Source of the DNA: Flavobacterium sp.
GTDB lineage: Bacteria; Bacteroidota; Bacteroidia; Flavobacteriales; Flavobacteriaceae
DNA length: 16,401 bases
Reading direction: 5' to 3'
NCBI GenBank assembly: GCA_023253295.1
Contig: JALRGZ010000329.1
Location: 1-16,401, forward strand
A program made the translations under genes and the position numbers. Under the pieces are notes generated by a model. That model saw nothing but the letters and a program-made list of their open reading frames with translations, searched no databases and was not told where the DNA came from. This document shows positions 1 through 6,401 of this stretch, piece after piece. Numbering within the stretch: the first letter of the stretch is position 1; each line of letters opens with the position of its first letter.

Positions 1-313
1 GCATTGGGAATTTCTCAGGATCCGAATCACCAAGGATCTCCAGTTTATTCACCTGAATTTCATATTTCTGTCCCGCGCCTTTGCTTTCTACTAAAGTTCC
101 GGTTACCGAAACGGCAGCACCTGTTGTAATTCTTTTTAATGTGGCCTCAGGAGTATTTTCAAAATCAACCACACATTGAATATTGTTGATGGTCGAACCA
201 TCATTCAAAGCAATAAACTGATTGTTTCTAAAAGTCCTTACCCATCCTTTTGCATTTACTTCCTGTAGTGTTACCGAACTATTCAATAAGTCTTTAACTT
301 TTGTATGCTTCAT
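1..313 (-). CDS. asnS: Asparagine--tRNA ligase, N-terminal part (partial)
   Basis: The first 104 codons are present; the gene runs off the left edge, so it lacks its 3' end. The product charges tRNA-Asn with asparagine in the cytosol. The visible part is the OB-fold anticodon-binding domain of class IIb aminoacyl-tRNA synthetases: the protein begins MKHTKVKDLLNS, then has GWVRTFRNN (about residues 23-31), FIALNDGST and a GTLVESKGAGQKYEIQV stretch. The GW(V/I)R-T-R and GTLxxSxGxGQ pattern is typical of AsnRS and I recognise it from Bacteroidota orthologues. The catalytic domain lies outside the window. The start is the ATG complementary to 311-313, about 37 nt downstream of a predicted transcription start. 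Confidence is high for an AsnRS, because AspRS has different residues around the OB-fold loops. Confidence 0.93.
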   Translation of the reverse strand, partial: MKHTKVKDLLNSSVTLQEVNAKGWVRTFRNNQFIALNDGSTINNIQCVVDFENTPEATLKRITTGAAVSVTGTLVESKGAGQKYEIQVNKLEILGDSDPEKFPM

Positions 314-356
314 TTATCTATAAATATCGATTACAATTAATCCTGTTTTACTGTGA

Positions 357-383
357 CAAATATAATTCATTTTTTCAAAGCAA
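357..383 (-). promoter_or_regulatory. Predicted asnS promoter (Bacteroidota type)
   Basis: Read on the minus strand this is TTG (383-381), 16 bases, then TATATTTG (364-357). It matches the Bacteroidota primary sigma consensus TTG-N(~17-19)-TAnnTTTG closely. Transcription would start near 350 and give a leader of about 37 nt before the asnS ATG. It is the best-formed promoter in the window. Inferred from consensus only. Confidence 0.6.
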
Positions 384-407
384 TAAATTGAATGCAGCTA
401 TTTAGAA

Positions 408-483
408 GCTAATCCCGCTCTCCGCTCTATCTTGTGGGGCAAAAGCCAAGCCCCACAAGGATGCCGCTTCTATCGGGGCTAGG
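408..483 (+). repeat. Intergenic repeat copy 1 with palindromic core
   Basis: A ~76-bp element built around a perfect 10-bp inverted repeat, CTTGTGGGGC (431-440) and GCCCCACAAG (450-459), with a 9-nt loop. The stem is flanked by near-direct repeats CCGCTCTATC (422-431) and CCGCTTCTATC (464-474). A diverged copy in the opposite orientation lies at 2474-2547. Similar elements with a palindromic core and TTCTATCRGGGCTAG ends are, from memory, scattered between genes in Flavobacterium genomes; I could not check that here. As it lies just past the VOC stop codon, the hairpin may also act as a 3' end for that transcript, but no U-tract follows it on the minus strand. Confidence 0.75.
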
Positions 484-495
484 CTGTTGTGGAAT

Positions 496-1164
496 TTAGT
501 TGTTAGTAGGATTTATATCCAGTTCGATTTTCTTATCCAAATGCTGTAGTTTAATTCTTGTCCACTTGCTTTCAGCCGGAATTTCCGTTGGAAACCAATT
601 TCGTTTGGATTTGACCACAATCAATAAACCATTATCATCGCCAAGGGCAGAAAATATTTCGCTATTCTGATTTTTTTCAAATAGTTGTAATCCGTATTTT
701 TCCATTAAATCCTGGGCGTAATCATTTGGTTTTTCAGTGACAATTCCTATTTCGCTTATGTTTAAGATTTGATTGCTGCCGAATGGTTCTGTTGTAGCAT
801 TATCCAAATCATGCCTTGCTATAAATTCCAGTAAATTACCGTCACAATCAAAAAAATATACCGAATTGGCATTCCATGATTCAAAATCAGCTATCAAAAC
901 CTCATTTTTCTTTTCAATTAGTTCCATTCTGTTTTTAGACCATTGTATAGCTTCTTCTAATTTGTTTTTAGGGATGTTAAAAGCCAGATGGTAAATAGAT
1001 TTTGACTTTTCCTGAGTTTCTATGAATTTTAAGGTTGAATTTCCAATTGTAATAATAACTGATTTTTCGTCAATTATTTCAGAAGGAAGTTCCAATATAT
1101 TTTCGTAAAAATCTTTAATAACGTTACAATTTGTAGTTGTAATTTCAATTGTTTCAAGGGTCAT
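496..1164 (-). CDS. VOC (glyoxalase/bleomycin resistance) family protein
   Basis: The 222-residue protein fits a two-module vicinal oxygen chelate fold. Module 1 (about 1-118) opens with the beta strand LETIEITTTN, has YHLAFNI around residue 59 and closes with FFDCDGNLLEFIAR (about 104-117). The His59 and Glu113 positions correspond to typical VOC metal ligands. Module 2 (about 130-215) starts ILNISEIGIVT but lacks an obvious closing D-P-x-G-N-x-(I/L)-E strand, so it is degenerate. Substrate is unknown; relatives include glyoxalase I, fosfomycin resistance proteins and dioxygenases, and nothing here picks one. No signal peptide, so cytosolic. It lies 103 bp downstream of the DUF4365 gene on the same strand, and both sit between two inverted copies of an intergenic repeat. 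No Shine-Dalgarno before the ATG, which is usual for the group. Confidence 0.8.
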   Translation of the reverse strand: MTLETIEITTTNCNVIKDFYENILELPSEIIDEKSVIITIGNSTLKFIETQEKSKSIYHLAFNIPKNKLEEAIQWSKNRMELIEKKNEVLIADFESWNANSVYFFDCDGNLLEFIARHDLDNATTEPFGSNQILNISEIGIVTEKPNDYAQDLMEKYGLQLFEKNQNSEIFSALGDDNGLLIVVKSKRNWFPTEIPAESKWTRIKLQHLDKKIELDINPTNN

Positions 1165-1270
1165 TTTATTGTGTTTTTTAGTATCCGCGTTGCAAACGCT
1201 ATGTTTTTTCTTTTTTAATTTAAGTTGGTATTCGATGTAATTAAGCAGAAGTTTGGGTTGTACGACGTTA
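1165..1270. other. Short intergenic spacer with two small dyads
   Basis: The spacer between the DUF4365 stop and the VOC start holds a 13-bp dyad GCGTTGCAAACGC (1187-1199; arms of 5 bp around GCA). It also holds GTTGTACGACGTTA (1257-1270), which abuts and overlaps the DUF4365 stop codon. The latter matches, inverted, 11 of 14 bases of a sequence upstream of the DUF4365 gene (2334-2347). No confident promoter for the VOC gene is visible, so it may be co-transcribed with DUF4365. Confidence 0.4.
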
Positions 1271-2302
1271 TTTCATTCTTGTTTTTGGGTCAAACCCTAG
1301 TAAAGTAAGTACAACCAAATCAGTTTGTTCTTTATTTATAATTTCTGAAATAGAATATTTGTCACAGAATTCATTTAACCAATCGAGTAGTTTTGTCATT
1401 AATTCAATACTTTGTTCTTTATCAAATTGAAGTTGGAAAACCTCATTTTCTAAATCTTTTTCCAATGAGATTAAATCAACAACACAAGCTTGTAAAACTC
1501 TTAAACCAGCTATTTTGTGAACGTATTCTTCCATATTTAAAAAATAACTCCAATACTTGAATGTTGGTAAAACCTTCTTGAACCATTCTTTTACTTCTGA
1601 AATTTGATATAATTCTCTAGTATCATCATTATAACCATCAATTAAAAAAGTGATTTTACCTCTAGTTTTATTTATCATATCTTCATCTGACGTGAGCTTA
1701 TCCAATAGTTTGAGAAAACCAGACACATCTTGGTTTTCAATTTCTTTTTTACTGATATTTAGTACAACTACTTCGTGGCTCTTTATTTTTTCACTCAATT
1801 CCCATTTGTATTCAATTTGGGACATATAATCAATTGTCTCACCTGCTAAATTCTCGAATATTTCTTTAGAATTAAAATCAAGAATATTTGATTCAGGAAT
1901 TATCATTGACCAACCAGTTGTTGTTTTAGTTGTTTTCTCAATATTAAATTCAGCCCAGTATGCTTTTTTATGTTCTAGATTAACTATAACGATTATAACA
2001 GGAAAATTAAGATTTAAATAATAGTTTAAGTGTTTGTTTTCGCCATTAAAAACCCAGCCATAAGATTTTTTAGTTTTAAAATAACTTTCTCCTGTTTTAA
2101 TTTGTGTTCCTAGGTATTTTCCTGTAACACTATTGTCTTCTTTTATTATGTCAAAAAAACCGTCAATTCCAAAATCATCTTCTTGATGAGTTGGTCTAAA
2201 TATCCAATCAAATTCATTTTCGATAATAGTCTTAACAAAAGTTACTCCTTTGTCAGCTGTTCTTCTATTATTTATGTATTGAGGAAAGTTTTTATTAGAC
2301 AT
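1268..2302 (-). CDS. DUF4365 domain protein, predicted nuclease-like
   Basis: The 344-residue protein carries an N-terminal DUF4365 region (about 8-155). Its signature DDFGIDGFFDI (about 42-52), followed by GTQIKTGESYF (65-75), supplies an Asp and a Q-x-K pair in the arrangement of PD-(D/E)xK-like nuclease folds (candidate Asp47, Gln67, Lys69). The family is uncharacterised, and a nuclease role is inferred from this motif layout. The C-terminal half (about 170-344) is mixed helical and I do not recognise it. There is no signal peptide or membrane segment. DUF4365 genes are typically accessory and sometimes found near defence genes. Here there is no companion methylase, ATPase or helicase, only a VOC gene downstream. 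It is flanked by inverted copies of an intergenic repeat, which fits insertion between asnS and the glucosidase gene. Confidence 0.75.
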   Translation of the reverse strand: MSNKNFPQYINNRRTADKGVTFVKTIIENEFDWIFRPTHQEDDFGIDGFFDIIKEDNSVTGKYLGTQIKTGESYFKTKKSYGWVFNGENKHLNYYLNLNFPVIIVIVNLEHKKAYWAEFNIEKTTKTTTGWSMIIPESNILDFNSKEIFENLAGETIDYMSQIEYKWELSEKIKSHEVVVLNISKKEIENQDVSGFLKLLDKLTSDEDMINKTRGKITFLIDGYNDDTRELYQISEVKEWFKKVLPTFKYWSYFLNMEEYVHKIAGLRVLQACVVDLISLEKDLENEVFQLQFDKEQSIELMTKLLDWLNEFCDKYSISEIINKEQTDLVVLTLLGFDPKTRMK

Positions 2303-2333
2303 TTTTAAGATGATTTATTTACGATTTTCGGTT

Positions 2334-2347
2334 TAATGACGCACAAC
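2334..2347. repeat. Imperfect inverted partner of 1257-1270
   Basis: TAATGACGCACAAC lies 32 bp upstream of the DUF4365 ATG. Its complement GTTGTGCGTCATTA matches GTTGTACGACGTTA at 1257-1270 at 11 of 14 positions, so the DUF4365 gene is framed closely by an imperfect inverted pair. This could be a cassette edge or a chance match; the short length limits confidence. Confidence 0.3.
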
Positions 2348-2431
2348 TTGTATAGTAGGTTTGATAAAATCGGATTTGTCACTCCGATTTTAGGTGAATA
2401 TGTCTGACGGCTATCAGTTTTAATCTTTTTT

Positions 2432-2439
2432 CAAATATA
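2432..2439 (-). promoter_or_regulatory. Possible -7 element for DUF4365
   Basis: The minus strand reads TATATTTG, a full match to TAnnTTTG. A TTG lies 15 bases upstream, slightly short of the usual spacing. It would give a ~120-nt leader for the DUF4365 gene. Such an octamer arises easily in AT-rich DNA. Confidence 0.3.
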
Positions 2440-2473
2440 TAAAAAACAATCCTACAAAAACAGAATTTTCTCA

Positions 2474-2547
2474 CTAGCCCTGATAGAAGTGAAAATCCTT
2501 GTGGGGAAGGGGTTATGCCCCACAAGATTGAAACGGATAGCAGGAGC
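2474..2547 (-). repeat. Intergenic repeat copy 2 (inverted relative to copy 1)
   Basis: Read on the minus strand, this aligns along nearly its whole length with the element at 408-483. Shared blocks include ATCTTGTGGGGCA, CCCCACAAGGAT, CTTCTATC and GGGCTAG. Its stem is CTTGTGGGG (2498-2506) with CCCCACAAG (2518-2526) and an 11-nt loop. The outer parts and loop differ from copy 1 while the stem is conserved in both arms, which suggests that the fold matters. Copies 1 and 2 point in opposite directions and enclose the VOC and DUF4365 genes. Confidence 0.75.
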
Positions 2548-2580
2548 TTAATTTTCCTAAAAATGCAAATCTTCTGCTCC

Positions 2581-2627
2581 AAAAACAAAAAAATCCCGTC
2601 TCGTTACTCAAAACAAGACCGGATTTT
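2581..2627 (-). terminator. Rho-independent terminator of the glucosidase gene
   Basis: On the minus strand a 14-bp stem with two mismatches (arms 2614-2627 and 2590-2603, loop of about 10 nt) contains the GC-rich run ATCCGGTCTTG. It is followed by a T-rich tract (complement of 2581-2592). It begins about 20 bp after the glucosidase stop codon. Confidence 0.75.
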
Positions 2628-2646
2628 ATAAGTAGTAAAAAATGCT

Positions 2647-5265
2647 TTATTCGTCTAATTCCAAAATCAAATTGGCAATCAGGGCTGTCCAACCCGTTTG
2701 GTGGGAAGCGCCTAAACCTTTTCCGGTGTCACCGTCAAAGAATTCATAGAAGAGGTGTTCGTTTCTAAAATGTTCGTCTTTGGCAAAATACATGTCCTGA
2801 TCGTCTGAATGGTATTGGTATTTACCTTCATTATTGCGTTCAAACAGTTTGATTAAGCGTTTGGTCAATTCGTTGGCAATTTGTTTTAGATTCAATTTGT
2901 TCCCAGAACCTGTTGGGAATTCATAGATATACGTTGGACCATAAAAAGTATAATATTTTCGCAACGACTGAATAATCATATAATTCAACGGCATCCAGAT
3001 AGGACCACGCCAGTTAGAATTTCCACCAAACATATTCGAGCGGCTTTCTCCCGGTTCGTACTGAATCTGGTGATGTCCATGATGTTGGAACACAAAAGGA
3101 TGTTGTTCATGGTATTTAGACAAAGAACGGATGCCATATTCGGACAGGAATTCATTTTCATCCAATAAACGGATTAAAAGGTGTTCCAGTCTGAAACCGC
3201 GCATAATCGAGAATAGGAAATTACCCTCCGGATTTGCCTTTTCTAAATTAGAAATCAAAGAAGCCAGATCAGGACGGGTTCTGATAATTTCGTTCGCTCT
3301 TTTTCTGAAATCCTGTAATTCATCAAACAAATCTTTATGCATGATTTCGACCGCAAACATTGGAATGACACCCACCAGAGAGCGCACTTTTAGTCGTTCC
3401 GTTTTACCGGTTGACATTTCGACTACGTCATAATAGAAGTTGTCTTCATCATCCCAAAGCGAAAGCTCTTTTTTACCAATGTGGTGCATTGCCCAGGCAA
3501 TGTTTAAAAAGTGTCGGAAAAATTTAGCCGAAACTTCTTCGTAGATTTTGCGTGTTTTTGCCAGTTCCAATGACATACGCAACATATTCAATGAAAACAT
3601 CGCCATCCAGCTGGTAGCATCAGCCTGTTGCATTTTCTTGATTCCTTCCGGCATGTGATTGCGGTCAAAAACTCCAATATTATCCAATCCAAGGAATCCT
3701 CCTTCGAACAAATCGGTGCCTGTGGTATCTTTTTGGTTCACCCACCAGGTAAAGTTGATGAGTAGTTTTTGAAAAGCGGTTTCTAAGAAATCCGTATCGG
3801 CTTTTCCTGTACGTTTTTTGTCTTTATCATAAACCGTCCATACCGCCCAGGAATGCACAGGAGGGTTTACATCACTAAAGTTCCATTCGTAAGCCGGAAT
3901 TTGTCCGTTAGGATGCATATAACTTTCCTGTAAAACCAATAAAAGTTGTTGCTTGGCAAAATAAGGATCAATTTCTACAAACGAAGCCATGTGGAAGGCC
4001 AAATCCCAGGCAGCGTACCAAGGATATTCCCATTTGTCCGGCATGGAAATCACATGTCGGTTGGTTAGGTGTTGCCAGGAATAATTGCGCATGTTGGCTC
4101 TGTGAGGAGCGGCTTCTCCAGGTCCGCCAAAGAGCCATTTAAAAACGTCGTTGTAATAAAATTGTTTGGTCCATAGCAAACCTGAAAAGGCCGCTTTGGC
4201 TATGGCTCGGTGTTCCTGAGGAATTTTTTCGGTGATCGTTTCATTATAAAATTCCTCGCACTCTTTTTTTCTTTGGTCAAATATGCTTTCAAAATTTCCC
4301 CAGGGATTTTCAAGTTGGTTACTGCTCAAACGGATTCTGATGCTTTTTTCTTCACCGGCGTTTAATTCGAGTTGGTGCCAAATCGCCACCTTAGTTCCGA
4401 ATTTTTTCGGATTGACAGTATTTTCACCGTTTACAACATGATTGTTAATGCCGTCTTTGACATAATCGTATTCATTTGAAAAATGATAAATACGTTTGTT
4501 GTTGGTTTCGTTTTCACAAAATAACTGCTGACCGGCTTCATGATATAAATAGTAGTCTTCAATGCGGCTGCTTTTAGAAACAACCACATTTTCAGATGCC
4601 GATTCCATATTAGGACGCGGATGTCTGCCGTTATGTTTCCAGAAGTTTCTAAACCAATAATGCGGTAAAACATGTATAGAAGCTGCTTTTTCTCCTCTGT
4701 TGACCACAGTGACTTTCATCAGAATGTCATCAACATCTGCTTTAGCATATTCAATGTAACAATCAAAATAGGCATTGTCTTTGAAGGCTTCGCTGTCTAA
4801 GAGTTCAAACTCGGGTTCTTCACGACTTCTACGGTTGTTATTGACCAAATCCGAGTAAGGAAATTCGTTTTGCGGATATTTATAAAGGTATCTGTTGTAA
4901 GTATGCGTTGGCGTTGAAAGTTGATGGAAATAGAGTTCTTTTACATCTTCTCCATGATTTCCCTGATTGTTAGTCAGACCAAAAAGGCGTTCTTTTAGGA
5001 TTGGATCTTTTCCGTTCCAAAAGGCAGGAGCCAGGCATACTATTTCTCTGGAATCACAAAAACCTCCAATACCTTCTTCGCCCCAGCGGTAGGCGTTGCT
5101 TCGTGCTTTGTCGTGATCAATAAATTCCCATGCTTCTCCGTGTTCGCTATAGTCTTCCCTAACGGTTCCCCATTGTCTTTCGGCTAAATAGGGACCCCAT
5201 TTTTTCCAATTTCTATAATTGTCAGGAACTGCTAATCTTTCTGTTTCCGAATTGGTATGTCCCAT
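2647..5265 (-). CDS. MGH1-type glycoside hydrolase, GH63-like glucosidase
   Basis: The 872-residue protein has no signal peptide and is likely cytosolic. An N-terminal beta-rich domain (about 1-340; GDxYF-like WGEEGIGGFCD at 61-71) precedes an (alpha/alpha)6 barrel (about 350-870). Barrel landmarks are WEYPWYAAWDLAFH (412-425), GGFLGLDNIGVFDRN (522-536), GGNSNWRGPIWMPLNY (747-762) and FYEFFDGDTGKGLGASHQTGW (839-859). These match the clan GH-G architecture of GH63/MGH1 enzymes, which hydrolyse alpha-glucosidic or related linkages with inversion. By analogy with YgjK-type enzymes, the Asp in GLDN and the Glu in YEFFDG are candidate acid and base; this is inferred, and the true substrate is unknown. 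It is a single-gene unit: a terminator follows it, and a perfect palindrome (5315-5328) lies 50 bp upstream of the start. Relatives in Bacteroidota are usually annotated simply as glucosidase. Confidence 0.85.
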   Translation of the reverse strand: MGHTNSETERLAVPDNYRNWKKWGPYLAERQWGTVREDYSEHGEAWEFIDHDKARSNAYRWGEEGIGGFCDSREIVCLAPAFWNGKDPILKERLFGLTNNQGNHGEDVKELYFHQLSTPTHTYNRYLYKYPQNEFPYSDLVNNNRRSREEPEFELLDSEAFKDNAYFDCYIEYAKADVDDILMKVTVVNRGEKAASIHVLPHYWFRNFWKHNGRHPRPNMESASENVVVSKSSRIEDYYLYHEAGQQLFCENETNNKRIYHFSNEYDYVKDGINNHVVNGENTVNPKKFGTKVAIWHQLELNAGEEKSIRIRLSSNQLENPWGNFESIFDQRKKECEEFYNETITEKIPQEHRAIAKAAFSGLLWTKQFYYNDVFKWLFGGPGEAAPHRANMRNYSWQHLTNRHVISMPDKWEYPWYAAWDLAFHMASFVEIDPYFAKQQLLLVLQESYMHPNGQIPAYEWNFSDVNPPVHSWAVWTVYDKDKKRTGKADTDFLETAFQKLLINFTWWVNQKDTTGTDLFEGGFLGLDNIGVFDRNHMPEGIKKMQQADATSWMAMFSLNMLRMSLELAKTRKIYEEVSAKFFRHFLNIAWAMHHIGKKELSLWDDEDNFYYDVVEMSTGKTERLKVRSLVGVIPMFAVEIMHKDLFDELQDFRKRANEIIRTRPDLASLISNLEKANPEGNFLFSIMRGFRLEHLLIRLLDENEFLSEYGIRSLSKYHEQHPFVFQHHGHHQIQYEPGESRSNMFGGNSNWRGPIWMPLNYMIIQSLRKYYTFYGPTYIYEFPTGSGNKLNLKQIANELTKRLIKLFERNNEGKYQYHSDDQDMYFAKDEHFRNEHLFYEFFDGDTGKGLGASHQTGWTALIANLILELDE

Positions 5266-5500
5266 GTTGTACTATTCTTGTTAGTGGTATTATAAATACT
5301 AAGATTAATTTGTTAAAAAACGTTTTTTGAGCTTGTTTTTTATACGGTCATTAGTAAAATTAAGACTTTTTTTTGCAATTAAATCTATGGTGATGAAGTA
5401 TTGACTATTTGTTGATATTGGGAGTACTCTTTTTGAGTTTCTGAAAAAAAGAGGCGGTTTTTTTGATGAAGTAGTATTCTGAGAAAGGCCAAAAATAAAA
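5266..5500. other. Intergenic leader upstream of the glucosidase
   Basis: No gene is visible. Besides the 5315-5328 palindrome it contains a second small dyad, GTATT-ATA-AATAC (5287-5299), nearer the start codon. I find no TAnnTTTG match at a sensible distance from the glucosidase ATG, so its promoter is not identified. Confidence 0.4.
5315..5328. promoter_or_regulatory. Perfect palindrome, possible operator
   Basis: AAAAAACGTTTTTT is fully self-complementary with a central CG, 50 bp upstream of the glucosidase start codon. LacI-family operators typically have a central CG within AACGTT, so a sugar-responsive repressor is one idea. The AT-rich arms could also be low-complexity chance. Confidence 0.35.
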
Positions 5501-5529
5501 AAATCCCGCCTTTGAAATGGGCGGGATTT
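5491..5529 (-). terminator. Rho-independent terminator of the MMPL-mscS operon
   Basis: A perfect 10-bp stem, AAATCCCGCC (5501-5510) with GGCGGGATTT (5520-5529), and a 9-nt loop. On the minus strand it is followed by a T-rich run (complement of 5491-5500). It lies 22 bp past the mscS stop codon. Confidence 0.88.
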
Positions 5530-5551
5530 GTACGTTGTTCAATGAAAAATA

Positions 5552-6388
5552 TTATTTATTGTTTTTAACGTGAACATCCATTTGTGGAAACGGAATGTTC
5601 AGATTGTAGTCAGCAAATTTAGTATATACTTTTTCGTTCATTTCAAAAAACACATTCCAATAATCAGAACCATTTACCCATACTCTTACTGTAAAATTTA
5701 CCGAGCTGTCAGCAAGTGCAGCCAATCCCATAAAAGGAGCCGGATCTTGTAAAATACGATTGTCTTCGGCAATGAAATCATTCATGGCTCTTTTAAAATT
5801 TTCTACATCATCTCCATAAGCAATCCCAAAAGTCCAGTCTACTCTTCGTGTAGGTTCGGCAGAGAAGTTGGTTAAAGCTCCTGTAGAAAGCGGTCCGTTA
5901 GGAATAATGACTAATTTTTTATCGGTTGTATTTAACATCGTCGAAAAAATGCTGATTTCTTTAACAACTCCAACGAAACCCTGAGCTTCGATAGTGTCGC
6001 CAATTTTAAAAGGTTTTAAAATCAGGATAATTACTCCGCCTGCAAAATTTTGTAAGGTTCCTGATAATGCCATACCTACAGCTAAACCGGCAGCTCCAAG
6101 AATAGCAACGAAAGATGTCATTTGGATACCAATCATTCCCATTGCCGTGATAGCAACTAATGCTTTTAGTGCAATGTTAGTAACGCTTTTTAAGAAAGGA
6201 ACCAGTGATTGGTCAATTTTTGATTTTTCTAATGATTTGCCTACAGCTTTGGTTATGATGCGTGTTAACCATAAACCGGCAATGAGGACAATAATGCCGC
6301 CAACTAATTTAGGGGCGTATTCAATTCCGAAATCAATTAATTTGTCAAGGTATTTGTTAGCAATAGTTACTTGTTCTTCAATAATCAT
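5552..6388 (-). CDS. mscS: Small-conductance mechanosensitive channel (MscS)
   Basis: The 278-residue protein is close in length to E. coli MscS (286). It forms a tension-gated pore in the inner membrane that releases solutes on hypo-osmotic shock. Predicted helices are TM1 about 24-46, TM2 about 70-90 and pore-lining TM3 about 95-128. TM3 shows the Gly/Ala packing pattern GAAGLAVGMALSGTLQNFAGG (98-118). The beta-domain follows with KPFKIGDTIE (125-134), GVVKEISIFST (140-150) and IIPNGPLSTG (161-170), matching the family signature PNG. The C-terminal alpha/beta vestibule ends NIPFPQMDVHV (264-274), as in MscS. It is the second gene of an operon, starting 13 nt after the MMPL stop codon, and a strong terminator follows. 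Confidence 0.93.
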   Translation of the reverse strand: MIIEEQVTIANKYLDKLIDFGIEYAPKLVGGIIVLIAGLWLTRIITKAVGKSLEKSKIDQSLVPFLKSVTNIALKALVAITAMGMIGIQMTSFVAILGAAGLAVGMALSGTLQNFAGGVIILILKPFKIGDTIEAQGFVGVVKEISIFSTMLNTTDKKLVIIPNGPLSTGALTNFSAEPTRRVDWTFGIAYGDDVENFKRAMNDFIAEDNRILQDPAPFMGLAALADSSVNFTVRVWVNGSDYWNVFFEMNEKVYTKFADYNLNIPFPQMDVHVKNNK

Positions 6389-6401
6389 TTTATTCTAATT
6401 T

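Noticed and set aside
1257..2347. Integron attC sites around the DUF4365 gene
   Set aside because: The two motifs are inverted, not direct, and do not fit the RYYYAAC/GTTRRRY core sites; no integrase gene is present.
2379..2588. Possible 69-residue minus-strand protein
   Set aside because: It runs straight through the palindromic repeat copy 2, has no recognisable domain and a composition unlike real proteins here; it is an accident of the repeat.
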